Of a stretch of 20,943 bases of DNA, positions 7,609-15,290 are shown in pieces; position 1 is the first letter of the stretch, and each line of letters begins with the position of its first letter. The stretch covers positions 1-20,943 of the forward strand of contig CAYRFV010000075.1 in assembly GCA_964423545.1 (NCBI GenBank), read 5' to 3'. The translations under genes were made by a program, and so were the position numbers. The notes under the pieces are model-generated. The model worked only from the letters and a program-made list of their open reading frames with translations, did no database searches and had not been told where the DNA came from. The DNA comes from JALOOE01 sp964423545. GTDB lineage: Bacteria; Chloroflexota; Anaerolineae; CG2-30-64-16.

Positions 7609-8376
7609 TCAACCGTCGAGCTTTGGCAGCACATTGGTTCGGACACGGAAGAGAAAGGCATAGACGAGCGGCAGCAGCATCGCGAAGGCAAACCATTGCA
7701 CCGCGTAGAAGAGATGTGACCCTTCGTCCAGTCGGATGTCGGGATCGGGTCGCGGCAGCCAACGCACGGTGTCGCCGGCAGCCGGTTCTTCCTCCAGGTA
7801 GAGCGGCAGCAGGCGGTAGGGCAACTGCTCCTGAATGCGAGGCAGGTCGACGCGGAACCAGGCTTCGAGGCGCGGGCGATCGGGGCTCAACGCCGGATCC
7901 ACCGGGGACAGCGTGTTGCGCCTCGACTGGCTCTGGCGCAAGATCCCCTGCACCTCGACCTCGCCCGGTGGGAGGTGAAACTGCATCCGCTGTTCGCGGC
8001 CGGAGAACTCGAATGGCAGCCAGCCGCGATCCACGAGCACCGCCGCATCGGAGCCGGTGATGCGCAGCGGCGTCAGCACATGAACGCCGGGCGCGTCGCC
8101 GTAGGTGCGGTTGCGCAGAACGATTTCCTGTTCGAAATCGTAGACGCCGCGCACCGTGGCCCGTCGCAGATTGGCTTCGTCGGGATTCAATGCGCCGCCG
8201 TCGAGCGGCTGCGCCGGTTGGCTCAGTCGCGCCAGGATTTGGGCATTAGCGGCTCTCCGGAGCTGCAGGCGCTCCACCTGCCACAGGCCCAACCCGAGCA
8301 TCAACAGGGCGCCGAGGAGGATGACAAGGGTCGCCAGCAACCATCGGCCGCGAAAAGGGGACGGCGTCGAGGTCAT
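7609..8376 (-). CDS. SURF1 family cytochrome oxidase assembly protein
   Basis: This 255-residue protein has one membrane helix at each end (about 12-33 and 222-243) and a large extracytoplasmic domain between them, the SURF1 topology. Family signatures are LGLWQVERLQLRRA at about 28-42, a central VLTPLRITGSDAAVLVDRGWLP, and the C-terminal QWFAFAMLLPLVYAFLFR. SURF1 helps insert heme a into subunit I, and the caa3 oxidase operon starts just downstream. It lies six bases after the glycosyltransferase stop and so appears to be co-transcribed with plsY and that gene, separately from cta. Its ribosome-binding site is weak. Confidence 0.92.
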   Translation of the reverse strand: MTSTPSPFRGRWLLATLVILLGALLMLGLGLWQVERLQLRRAANAQILARLSQPAQPLDGGALNPDEANLRRATVRGVYDFEQEIVLRNRTYGDAPGVHVLTPLRITGSDAAVLVDRGWLPFEFSGREQRMQFHLPPGEVEVQGILRQSQSRRNTLSPVDPALSPDRPRLEAWFRVDLPRIQEQLPYRLLPLYLEEEPAAGDTVRWLPRPDPDIRLDEGSHLFYAVQWFAFAMLLPLVYAFLFRVRTNVLPKLDG

Positions 8377-8382
8377 CGCAGC

Positions 8383-9543
8383 TCACACGAGGCGGATCTT
8401 GGGCTTCATGAGGGTGCGCCCCTTCCAGGTGGAACCTCCACGAATGGCGTGAGCCATGGAGCGGAAGGCGAGTCCTGCGCCCACGAGCACAGCTAGTGGA
8501 TAGCAGAAAGTAAGGTATCCGGGCAGCCGGAAGCGCCGGTAGGTCAGGCCAAACAGCGCCAGCGCACCCGCTACCTGGATCGCCGAGAGCGCCAGTACGA
8601 GGGATGCAATGGACGCTCCCAATGCGGCAGCCAGCAGGGTCAGCAGCGGCTGGACAAAGACGATCGGAAGCCAGGCCCAGATGACCAGACAGGGCAAGAT
8701 GCGATAGTCGAACCCGGCAAACAGGTTCTTGCTGAAACCTTCGATCACCTGCCTGGCATCCTGGTACATCCGGCAGTGCACCTGGCCCGTCGCATCGGCC
8801 ACGCGCCAGCGGTAGCGGTGTGCGACGGTTAGCCGGCCCAGGCTCAGATCATCCACCGCGGCCCCGCGAATCGCGGCATAACCTCCGATGCCGGCATATG
8901 CTTCGCGGCGAAAGAGCATGTATTGTCCGATGGCTGTGCTCAACGTTGGTGATTTCAAACGATAGGCCAGGGCAAGCGGCAGAAATGCAAAGAGGCCCCA
9001 CTGCATCACCAGCGGCACGGCCAGCTTCTCGGCCCAGGTCACTACCTCCTCGCGCGGCACGGCGGTCATCAGGTCGGCCGCTTCAGCCATCAGTGCGGCG
9101 ACACCGGATCGGACCGCGCGTGGTCCGTGCCGCGTATCCGCATCCGTGAAGAGCAGCAGATCACCTCTTGCCGCCTGGCTGAGCTGATGGCATGCCCAGT
9201 GCTTGCCCAGCCAGTCTTCGGGCAACGGGCTCCCCGGCACCACGCGCAGGCGGCAATCGTGTGCGGCCAGCTCGGCCAAGATCGCGCCCGTGCGGTCGGT
9301 CGAGTGGTCATTGAGGACCAGCACTTCGAGCTCGGGGTAGTCTTGCGCCAGCAGCGACCGGACACAAGGCCCGATGTTGGTCTCCTCGTTGCGAGCCGGG
9401 ATCAGCACCGAGACGCCTGGCCATTTCGCGGGCGCCGGATAGCTCTCCAACCGCCGCAGCGCGCGCCAGTTGCTCAACGCAATGCACACGAGCGCCGCCG
9501 TGAAGGCAACCAGACTGAAGTAGTGGTAGATCAGCAAACTCAT
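8383..9543 (-). CDS. Membrane-anchored family 2 glycosyltransferase, CruC/CrtQ/HpnB-like
   Basis: This 386-residue protein has an N-terminal membrane helix (about 3-24), a GT2 catalytic domain and two or three C-terminal membrane helices. Motifs are SVLIPARNEETNIG (45-58), VLNDHSTDRT, the segment LPEDWLGKHWACHQL, DxD motif D134-A-D136 (LLFTDADTRHG) and D231-D232 in the acceptor loop. The W-x-GK-x-WAC pattern is shared with carotenoid glucosyltransferases (CrtQ, CruC) and hopanoid-associated HpnB. With lycopene cyclase and CrtI-type genes in the same window, glycosylation of a carotenoid is a reasonable guess; a hopanoid or glycerolipid acceptor is possible. It lies between an acyltransferase and SURF1. 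Family assignment is firm, the substrate is not. Confidence 0.88.
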   Translation of the reverse strand: MSLLIYHYFSLVAFTAALVCIALSNWRALRRLESYPAPAKWPGVSVLIPARNEETNIGPCVRSLLAQDYPELEVLVLNDHSTDRTGAILAELAAHDCRLRVVPGSPLPEDWLGKHWACHQLSQAARGDLLLFTDADTRHGPRAVRSGVAALMAEAADLMTAVPREEVVTWAEKLAVPLVMQWGLFAFLPLALAYRLKSPTLSTAIGQYMLFRREAYAGIGGYAAIRGAAVDDLSLGRLTVAHRYRWRVADATGQVHCRMYQDARQVIEGFSKNLFAGFDYRILPCLVIWAWLPIVFVQPLLTLLAAALGASIASLVLALSAIQVAGALALFGLTYRRFRLPGYLTFCYPLAVLVGAGLAFRSMAHAIRGGSTWKGRTLMKPKIRLV

Positions 9544-9583
9544 GATGGCAGACGTGCGCGGCGAAGGCGCCGCCGCGGCGAGC

Positions 9584-10243
9584 CTAAGCCGCCCGATCGC
9601 CTCTGTGTGATCTCGATCTGCGCCGCAGCGTCTGTCGCAGATCCGAACGGTGCTTCCAGGCCAGCAGGCACACATTGGCGGTCCAGGCCACGAGAACCGG
9701 GGCGCCGATGCGCCAGGGCGCAAGCCATGCCGGGCCGGGGAAGAGAGCGATGAGAACCGACTGCGCGAACAGAAGGAAAAGCAGCCAGGCGCCCATCGTG
9801 AGCATGACGGCCCAGCCCGGCGGCGAAACCGTGTAGAAGAAGAGCGCCAGGAAGCTGCCCAGGACCAACGGCCCGTGAGGCAGCGTCAGCCCCGTCCACA
9901 CGCCGAAGGTTGTGGCGATCGCCTTTCCCCCGCGAAAGCCCAAGAACGGCGAGAAGGCGTGGCCAAACACTGGCGCCAGCACGACCGGGACAAGTCCCCA
10001 GCCCGTGACCCCATAAGCGTGGTAGGCGATGCCCACCGGGATCGCGCCCTTCAGGCCGTCGAGGATGACAGCCGGCAGCCCGATCCGCCAGCCACCGGCG
10101 CGCACCGCATTGGCGGCGCCGGGGTTGCCGTCCCCGAAACCGCGGATATCGCGGCCGACAGCCAGCTGGCTCAGCCACACGGAAAACGGCAACGCACCGG
10201 CGATGAAGCCGGCTATGCTCCACAAGAGTACGGTAGCAATCAT
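9584..10243 (-). CDS. plsY: PlsY-type acyl-phosphate:glycerol-3-phosphate acyltransferase, variant motif
   Basis: This 219-residue multi-pass membrane protein matches PlsY, which makes lysophosphatidic acid from acyl phosphate and glycerol 3-phosphate. Motif 1 is at 35-46 (GFGDGNPGAANA), motif 2 around D62-G-L-K65, and motif 3 at 94-111 (GHAFSPFLGFRGGKAIAT). The usual motif 1 is GSGNxGATN; here serine is aspartate and threonine is alanine, so this could be a diverged paralogue with another acceptor. ATG 10243 is preferred over a TTG two codons earlier. No strong ribosome-binding site is seen. Forty bases separate it from the glycosyltransferase downstream. Confidence 0.85.
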   Translation of the reverse strand: MIATVLLWSIAGFIAGALPFSVWLSQLAVGRDIRGFGDGNPGAANAVRAGGWRIGLPAVILDGLKGAIPVGIAYHAYGVTGWGLVPVVLAPVFGHAFSPFLGFRGGKAIATTFGVWTGLTLPHGPLVLGSFLALFFYTVSPPGWAVMLTMGAWLLFLLFAQSVLIALFPGPAWLAPWRIGAPVLVAWTANVCLLAWKHRSDLRQTLRRRSRSHRGDRAA

Positions 10244-10280
10244 CGGCAAAGGCTTTTCGACTGCCGCCAGGCAGGAATAG

Positions 10281-10308
10281 CGCCAGCAGCCGTTTGTGGC
10301 TGCTGGCG
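10281..10308 (-). repeat. Perfect 11-bp inverted repeat in the plsY leader
   Basis: The arms CGCCAGCAGCC and GGCTGCTGGCG match perfectly around a six-base loop. On the minus strand the stem begins a few bases after a TATAAT box, so the message would start with a strong hairpin. No U-tract follows, which argues against a terminator for the upstream hydrolase gene. The remainder of the 269-base gap shows only a 10-base palindrome GAGTGCACTC at 10455-10464. Confidence 0.6.
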
Positions 10309-10312
10309 CGAT

Positions 10313-10318
10313 ATTATA
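10313..10318 (-). promoter_or_regulatory. Candidate -10 box upstream of plsY
   Basis: A perfect TATAAT sits on the minus strand in a short AT-rich patch inside GC-rich DNA. No good -35 hexamer is found 16-18 bases upstream, so the promoter call is tentative. It would start a leader of about 60 bases that begins with the hairpin at 10281-10308. Confidence 0.35.
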
Positions 10319-10512
10319 CTATAGGGTCGGCCGTGTGGCCGCACTGCTGATTCGCATTCGTCGTGGATACGCTGGCCGCTTGCCCGTGGCGTTGCTTTCC
10401 CCGGAATTCACACCGCGAGCGGCGCCGGGTTCGTATTGGGCGGCAGCTCATCGTGAGTGCACTCGCGCCGCCTGACCAGTTCCGCATTGCCCTCGCTGAC
10501 CGGTGGTGCAGA

Positions 10513-11817
10513 TCATGCCCGGTTCAGCCCTGGCGTTGAAGTCTGGCGATGCGCACCCTCGGGCGGGCCGGCGGCGAACGCGGTCACCATGCGCTGCGTC
10601 TCTTCCCACCCTGCATGGTCCGGCAGGATCATGTCGTGGGCGCCGTCGACTTCCACGTACTGCGTGGGGCAGCGCATGCGCGACAGCAGTCTGCGAGTGG
10701 CCGGCGTCCTCACGACTGGGTCGCGGCCGCCCTGCACCACCAACACCGGAACGCGAACTTCCGACGCAGCGGCATATGCTGCTCGCGATACGGCTCGCAC
10801 CTGGTCGATCAGGCTGAGCGGCGCCCGAAACTCGCGCAGCGCGCGCAGCGCGTCGGGATCTTCGAGGTTGATCCCAGGCATAAACTTGCTGATCGCTTCG
10901 CGAAGCCTGGGATCATCCAGATTCGCGTTGCGAAGGGGACGGAAGGAGGCAGGCAGAAAGGGCCGCACGACGAGGTCGGCGAGACGCATCCATTTCGCCT
11001 CTTGCCACCAGAAGGGCGCAATGAGGGCCAGTCGATCCACCAGGTCGTCGGGCGCCGCTGCGAGTGCAACCGTGGCGCCCATCGAGTAGCCGACCAGCAT
11101 CAGCGGCTGGTGCCCGTTGGAGACCAGCGCGCCCGCGGCGTCTCGTACTGCGTCCACCCACTCGCGCCAGCTTCGGTCCACCAGCGTGGCAAGATCGGCG
11201 CCGAAGCCGGGCAGCAGGACTGCTTGCACCGTCCAACCATTGCTGTGCAGCGACTCGGCCAGGCCTCGCATTTCGGCCGGGGTGCCGCCAAAGCCATGGA
11301 CCAGCAACGCGGCCGGCTGGCCGCCCTTCAAGATGAAAGGCGCGTGCTCCGGGCCCTGAAACACCGGAAACGAAGGCAACCGGGAATCGCCATCGGGGGT
11401 TGCCCGCGCATGAAGGAGGTCGAACGCGAACAGGAACCCACCCTGCAGCACGATGCCCCAACCGGCGCCGGCAGCGAATGGGTCGCTTTGGCCCCAACGG
11501 AGCACGACCGCCAGCCCGACCGCCACGTAGACCACGTCAAGCCCGGTGTTGATCCAGAGGAGCCGGCGCAGTTTTCGCGCCTCGCGCTCGGCTTGTTCAA
11601 GGCTCTGAGGCGCGGCGCCCCGCCGCTTATCTGCGCTCCGCTGTCCGAAGAATGCAATGGCTGCATCGATCAGTCCCCAGACGACCGCCTGCACGCCGAA
11701 GCCGCGCCAGAACGGATCGCCCAGCAACACCAGAAACGCGCCGACAGCACAGCTTAGCGCGCTCCAGAGCAGGAGGCGCCGCGATAGCAGGAGCTGGAAA
11801 TCGCGTAACGGGCTCAT
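10513..11817 (-). CDS. Alpha/beta hydrolase with N-terminal membrane domain
   Basis: This 434-residue protein has two parts. Residues 1-135 hold about four hydrophobic helices with a basic linker around 60-85. Residues 160-425 form a carboxylesterase or monoacylglycerol-lipase-like domain: oxyanion loop HGFGG (174-178), nucleophile elbow G-Y-S245-M-G, acid D366 (GGRDPVV) and histidine H394 (GAHDMI). All three catalytic residues are present. The membrane half resembles small four-helix domains of unknown function; I cannot name it with certainty. The ATG overlaps the stop of the S51-type gene (ATGA), so the two are coupled. The likely reaction is ester hydrolysis of a lipid-like substrate at the inner membrane. 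Confidence 0.85.
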   Translation of the reverse strand: MSPLRDFQLLLSRRLLLWSALSCAVGAFLVLLGDPFWRGFGVQAVVWGLIDAAIAFFGQRSADKRRGAAPQSLEQAEREARKLRRLLWINTGLDVVYVAVGLAVVLRWGQSDPFAAGAGWGIVLQGGFLFAFDLLHARATPDGDSRLPSFPVFQGPEHAPFILKGGQPAALLVHGFGGTPAEMRGLAESLHSNGWTVQAVLLPGFGADLATLVDRSWREWVDAVRDAAGALVSNGHQPLMLVGYSMGATVALAAAPDDLVDRLALIAPFWWQEAKWMRLADLVVRPFLPASFRPLRNANLDDPRLREAISKFMPGINLEDPDALRALREFRAPLSLIDQVRAVSRAAYAAASEVRVPVLVVQGGRDPVVRTPATRRLLSRMRCPTQYVEVDGAHDMILPDHAGWEETQRMVTAFAAGPPEGAHRQTSTPGLNRA

Positions 11818-12875
11818 GCGCCGGGGAGAGCCTCCACCCTGGGGCCCTCAGCCGTGTCGCGCACTTGCCAGCCCATCTCGGCGATACGCTGGCGCAGCTG
11901 ATCTGCCGCGGCCCAATCGCGGTGACCGCGCGCTTCCTGTCGCTCGATCACCAAAGCCATCACCGCTTCGGGCACGGAAGATCGGGGAGGGCCGGCCTCC
12001 ACCGCTGCCAGCGCCTCCTCCCAGACCTGACGCGGCAAGCCTGCATCAGGCTCGGGCCAGTGAAACGGTCCGAATTCGCTCAACGGGAACTGCTCGCCTG
12101 CTCCGAAGCGCCGCTGGGTGTGCTGCCACAGCACTGTGACGCCACCTGCCCCCATCACCTCGGCCGAGCCGGATTCCAGATCGGTAAGCAGCACGGTGTG
12201 CTCATCGAGGCCGATGACGCGCGCTGCAAGCGGCAGCAAGGCCCTGAGCGTTTCAAAGCGCTCCTGGCCCATGAAGCAGCGGCTGGTATCCAGCTCCTCG
12301 CCACCTTCCGCGTTGTTCCAATGTGGGATGAACACCAGATTGAGGCCGTAGACGCCGAACAGGTCGAGCCCCAGCTGCCAATGCGGATCCTCGCCGGCCT
12401 TGAAGATCTCATAGATCGGCAACGCGGCCGCGCCTGCGGCGATCACCGCGGCGCTTGCGAGCGCAAGCGTGGCGCCCACGCGCTGTCGTGCCAGCATCCG
12501 GTGCCAGGCCAGGCTTCCGGTCAGCTGCCGCACGGCATAAGTGGGGCTGCCGGGCCCCATGAAGATCAGATCGGCGTGCAACAGGGGCGCGGTGATGTGC
12601 GGATCTTCAGGGCTGAATGGGCTATTGCGCCGCCGTGCAGGTAAGACGAACACCTCTGGCGAGCGGCTCGCCAGGCGCTTGTGGAGGTAATCGGCGATCC
12701 TCCCCGCCACCCGATCCGAGTTGGCTTCGAACCCGGCGGGAGTCTCCAAAACAGCGATCCGCAGCGGCGCGGGCAAGGTTCTTGCCAACCGTTCGAAGGC
12801 CCGGCCGCCGGCCAGCGATGTTTCGCCTGAGCCGAACAAGGCAATGCGTCCAGGGGCGTGGCCTGCGGTATGCAT
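11814..12875 (-). CDS. S51-type (cyanophycinase/peptidase E-like) protein with a CysRS-like C-terminal tail
   Basis: This 353-residue protein begins with a class I glutamine amidotransferase-like fold (RIALFGSGETSLAGG, LIFMGPGSPTYAVRQL). The nucleophile-elbow position reads ALAS141AAVIAAG, which keeps a serine but lacks the full GxSAG of cyanophycinases. A conserved loop FIPHWNNAEGGEE holds H185, and VIGLDEHTVLL matches the family GIDExTAL strand. Residues 302-348 (VPEAVMALVIERQEARGHRD then WAAADQLRQRIAEMG and VRDTAEGPR) closely resemble the C-terminal helical module of cysteinyl-tRNA synthetase; no synthetase core is present. GGAGGT lies five bases before the ATG. Substrate unknown; peptidase or amidase activity is inferred. 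Confidence 0.8.
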   Translation of the reverse strand: MHTAGHAPGRIALFGSGETSLAGGRAFERLARTLPAPLRIAVLETPAGFEANSDRVAGRIADYLHKRLASRSPEVFVLPARRRNSPFSPEDPHITAPLLHADLIFMGPGSPTYAVRQLTGSLAWHRMLARQRVGATLALASAAVIAAGAAALPIYEIFKAGEDPHWQLGLDLFGVYGLNLVFIPHWNNAEGGEELDTSRCFMGQERFETLRALLPLAARVIGLDEHTVLLTDLESGSAEVMGAGGVTVLWQHTQRRFGAGEQFPLSEFGPFHWPEPDAGLPRQVWEEALAAVEAGPPRSSVPEAVMALVIERQEARGHRDWAAADQLRQRIAEMGWQVRDTAEGPRVEALPGA

Positions 12876-12878
12876 ATA

Positions 12879-13913
12879 TTACCTCCGTTGTCGGGCGAGC
12901 ATGGCTTGCATCTCGTCGACAGGCCCCACAATCTCCAGACCGGCGCACTGGCCCGTGTCCTCAAGAAGCACGCGTTCGGACACCCCTTCGCCGGCGAGCA
13001 GACGTACACTGACGCGGGCGGTCAGGCTCTCCACGACCCGCTGCATCATGGCGACGCGTTCGGGAGAATGCAGCAGCCCCCCACCCGCGCGCTGTGCGAC
13101 GATCTCGAGACGGCAGCGGGCTCCTACAGCCGGCTGCGGCCGCCGGTCGATCATCCGCCACGCCACCTGGGTGTCAGAGAGACTGAGCGTTTCGGTGATC
13201 GCGCCGGTGTACGTGGCGAAGCGGAAGAGCCGATTCTGATGCCAGAGACCCACGATGAAGCCCGGAAACGCGCTGCGCAGCCAGGGTATAATGGCGATGG
13301 AAGCGGTGAGGCTTGTGCCGACTGCGCCGAAGTGGTTGCTCTGCAGCCAGATCCACGCCTTCGGGAAGGCCTGCCCCCAATCCTTCTCGATGTAGCCTCG
13401 TCCCCCGGTGAAGTCGATCGCATGACTGTCGACGGTGAGCGCTCCTTCCATGGCGTGGTCGAAGCTCAGGACGCCGTGATAGCATTCCATGAATGGTGCA
13501 AACGCGTACGGGCCCATGATGCCGGGCGAAGTCCATGTCACCGGCCACGGAGTCGTTTGGGGGAACGTCAGCTCGCCCCGCAGGGTGCGCTCGGGTGAGA
13601 CGATCTCCAGCGACAAGCCCCGGCTCCCAAAGTGGTTTGACCCGATCCAGAAATCGAATTCTCCAGGAGTGTGCCGGAACTGATCCAGAGGATAGCGATG
13701 GTAGGTCGCAGCACCGGTCAGCCCGTCGAGGGTCTGAACGAAGCAGTGGGATGCATCGCGTTGCTGACCCAGGAAGACGCCGGGAATCACTGCCCAGCGA
13801 TGCCCGGCATCCCTGTCGACCAGCTTGTAATACCACCCTTCAAAGAAGGGAGGTCGGTGTCCCTCGCCGTGATACGCTGCGGGACGCCAGGTTTGGCGCA
13901 GCCCAGAGATCAT
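12879..13913 (-). CDS. Tocopherol cyclase family protein
   Basis: This 344-residue protein carries the main signatures of the tocopherol cyclase family: PFFEGWYYKLVD at 22-33, FDFWIGSNHFG, GPYAFAPFMECYHGVLS, and GRGYIEKDWGQAFPKAW at 171-187 followed by QSNHF. In plants and cyanobacteria the enzyme closes the chromanol ring of vitamin E. Bacterial relatives outside the cyanobacteria are mostly uncharacterised, and the fold is related to CrtC/AttH lipocalin-like hydratases. No other tocopherol genes (HPPD, HPT, VTE3) are in the window, so the substrate could be another prenylated quinone or a carotenoid. It sits three bases before the S51-type gene and 12 bases after the secreted protein gene. 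Family is firm, substrate unknown. Confidence 0.88.
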   Translation of the reverse strand: MISGLRQTWRPAAYHGEGHRPPFFEGWYYKLVDRDAGHRWAVIPGVFLGQQRDASHCFVQTLDGLTGAATYHRYPLDQFRHTPGEFDFWIGSNHFGSRGLSLEIVSPERTLRGELTFPQTTPWPVTWTSPGIMGPYAFAPFMECYHGVLSFDHAMEGALTVDSHAIDFTGGRGYIEKDWGQAFPKAWIWLQSNHFGAVGTSLTASIAIIPWLRSAFPGFIVGLWHQNRLFRFATYTGAITETLSLSDTQVAWRMIDRRPQPAVGARCRLEIVAQRAGGGLLHSPERVAMMQRVVESLTARVSVRLLAGEGVSERVLLEDTGQCAGLEIVGPVDEMQAMLARQRR

Positions 13914-13925
13914 CGGCTGTCCGAT

Positions 13926-14600
13926 CTACCAGGCGCCAAACTCGTCGCCGCAGCCGGACATCTTCGTCGCCGCGATAGGGGGTTTGGCATCCAGCGGTTC
14001 AGGGGCCGGTTCCGGCACAGGCGTCCAGTAGGCAGCCATCTTCTGCAGATAGGCTGGGTCGCCGCCGGGTATCTCGCGATCACCGATCACGAACGTGTAG
14101 CGGCCGACCTGGCGGTCGTCGCTCCAGACGGCGACGGTGTAACGCCCATCGGCAGGCAACGTGACGCGCTCCTCCTGTCGTTCCCAGTACGATTTACGGC
14201 CGAACGGCTCGTAGAACGTCTTCGCGGGCCCGGCGGACGCCCTCATCAGATACGCGCCTGCATCCGCCCCTCTTGCCACTCCTTCCGGCAGGCTGAGCTG
14301 CCCCAGCCCAGGGCCCATGAGCGCCATTGCGGGAGCAAACGTCTCCTGCCCTGCGATTTGGGGAATCACGATGCTCAGCAGGATCGACTGCCCTTTCTTG
14401 CCGTCGAACGTGAAGTAGTCTACGTCGTCGCGGCGGTCCAGCGTTGCGTAGATTGCGGTGGAAACTGCGGGCCTGGCCACAAACCGGGGCGCTTCCGCGG
14501 TGAAGTCCTCATCCTCGAAAAACGGTTGATGAGCTACTGCCGGCGTCGCCGTCACGATCACGGCTGCCAGGGCTAACAACACGATCAGCAAGCGTCCCAT
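13926..14600 (-). CDS. Secreted protein with a PPC-like beta domain, function unknown
   Basis: This 224-residue protein has a clear signal peptide (residues 1-23, ending TPAVA before HQPFF). The mature part resembles bacterial pre-peptidase C-terminal (PPC) domains: IYATLDRRDDVDYFTFDGKKGQSILLSI early and LPADGRYTVAVWSDDRQVGRYTFVIGD later. A proline-rich linker PVPEPAPEPLDAKPP leads to a short C-terminal tail with one cysteine. No catalytic domain is present. It follows the dehydrogenase by 57 bases, which contain an AGGGA ribosome-binding site but no clear promoter. A role as a surface or cell-envelope binding protein is only a guess. Confidence 0.75.
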   Translation of the reverse strand: MGRLLIVLLALAAVIVTATPAVAHQPFFEDEDFTAEAPRFVARPAVSTAIYATLDRRDDVDYFTFDGKKGQSILLSIVIPQIAGQETFAPAMALMGPGLGQLSLPEGVARGADAGAYLMRASAGPAKTFYEPFGRKSYWERQEERVTLPADGRYTVAVWSDDRQVGRYTFVIGDREIPGGDPAYLQKMAAYWTPVPEPAPEPLDAKPPIAATKMSGCGDEFGAW

Positions 14601-14657
14601 TTTGTCTTTTCCCTATCCATCACTCATCACTGCACCGAATACCAAACCGAGATCAGA

Positions 14658-15290
14658 TCAAAGGTCGAGGTTGCCTCGGTGTCCGCTGTGGTATGCCTCA
14701 AGAATCGCAGCGGCGACAGCGTCCGCCTGCCGCGCGCTCGCCGGCATCCGAAACGGCACTTTCCGCCAGAACGCGGTGTCCACTGCTCCCGGACGGACCA
14801 GGATGACCCGGCGATGCCGCTCCTCTTTCCGAAGCGCCTCCACCCACGCTTCCAGCCCGGCTTTGGCAGCCACGTAGGCCCCAAGTCCCGGCAGCTTGAG
14901 CCGCTCGCTGACCGCGCCGAGATAGACCAGGGCGGCTTCAGGCGTGAGCAGCGGCAGGGAGTAGTGTGTCGTCACATACGCGCCCGTCAGGTTGGCGTCG
15001 ACGATGCGCTGCCACGCCTCGGGCCGCAAAGCGGCCGTGGGCTGCGAGGCGATGTCGCCCGCTGCATAGACAAATAGATCGATCTCGCCGGCCTCTTGTC
15101 CGACTTCCATCGCAACCCGCTGCACGGCGAAAGGTTCGGCGGCTTCAGCCTCGAATGCCTGAGCGGCCAGGTCGACCGCGCTTGCACCGTGCCCGGCCGC
15201 GAAAACTCGCCACTGTTCGGCTGTCAGCTTCGCCACGAGCGCACGGCCGATTCCACCTGCCGCACCCCAGACCAGCGCATTCCTGTTCAT
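14658..15290 (-). CDS. Short-chain dehydrogenase/reductase
   Basis: This 210-residue classical SDR has the nucleotide-binding motif G-A-A-G-G-I-G-R at 9-16 (normally TGxxxGIG), the NAG-like motif YAAGD, N100 (DANLTG), S128, Y139 and K143 (YVAAK), and PGAVDT at about 167-172. The catalytic tetrad N-S-Y-K is complete. It is short for the family, with a short C-terminal substrate-binding region. The ATG overlaps the TGA of the selenoprotein gene (ATGA), so it is translated in step with it. The substrate cannot be told; the coupling suggests a shared redox or detoxification role. Confidence 0.9.
   Translation of the reverse strand: MNRNALVWGAAGGIGRALVAKLTAEQWRVFAAGHGASAVDLAAQAFEAEAAEPFAVQRVAMEVGQEAGEIDLFVYAAGDIASQPTAALRPEAWQRIVDANLTGAYVTTHYSLPLLTPEAALVYLGAVSERLKLPGLGAYVAAKAGLEAWVEALRKEERHRRVILVRPGAVDTAFWRKVPFRMPASARQADAVAAAILEAYHSGHRGNLDL

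Noticed and set aside
10549..11757. Long plus-strand ORF of 402 codons
   Set aside because: Shadow of the alpha/beta hydrolase gene; low-complexity composition and no motif.
11652..12644. Plus-strand ORF of 330 codons opposite the S51-type gene
   Set aside because: Mirror frame of a gene with clear family motifs; no domain or ribosome-binding site of its own.
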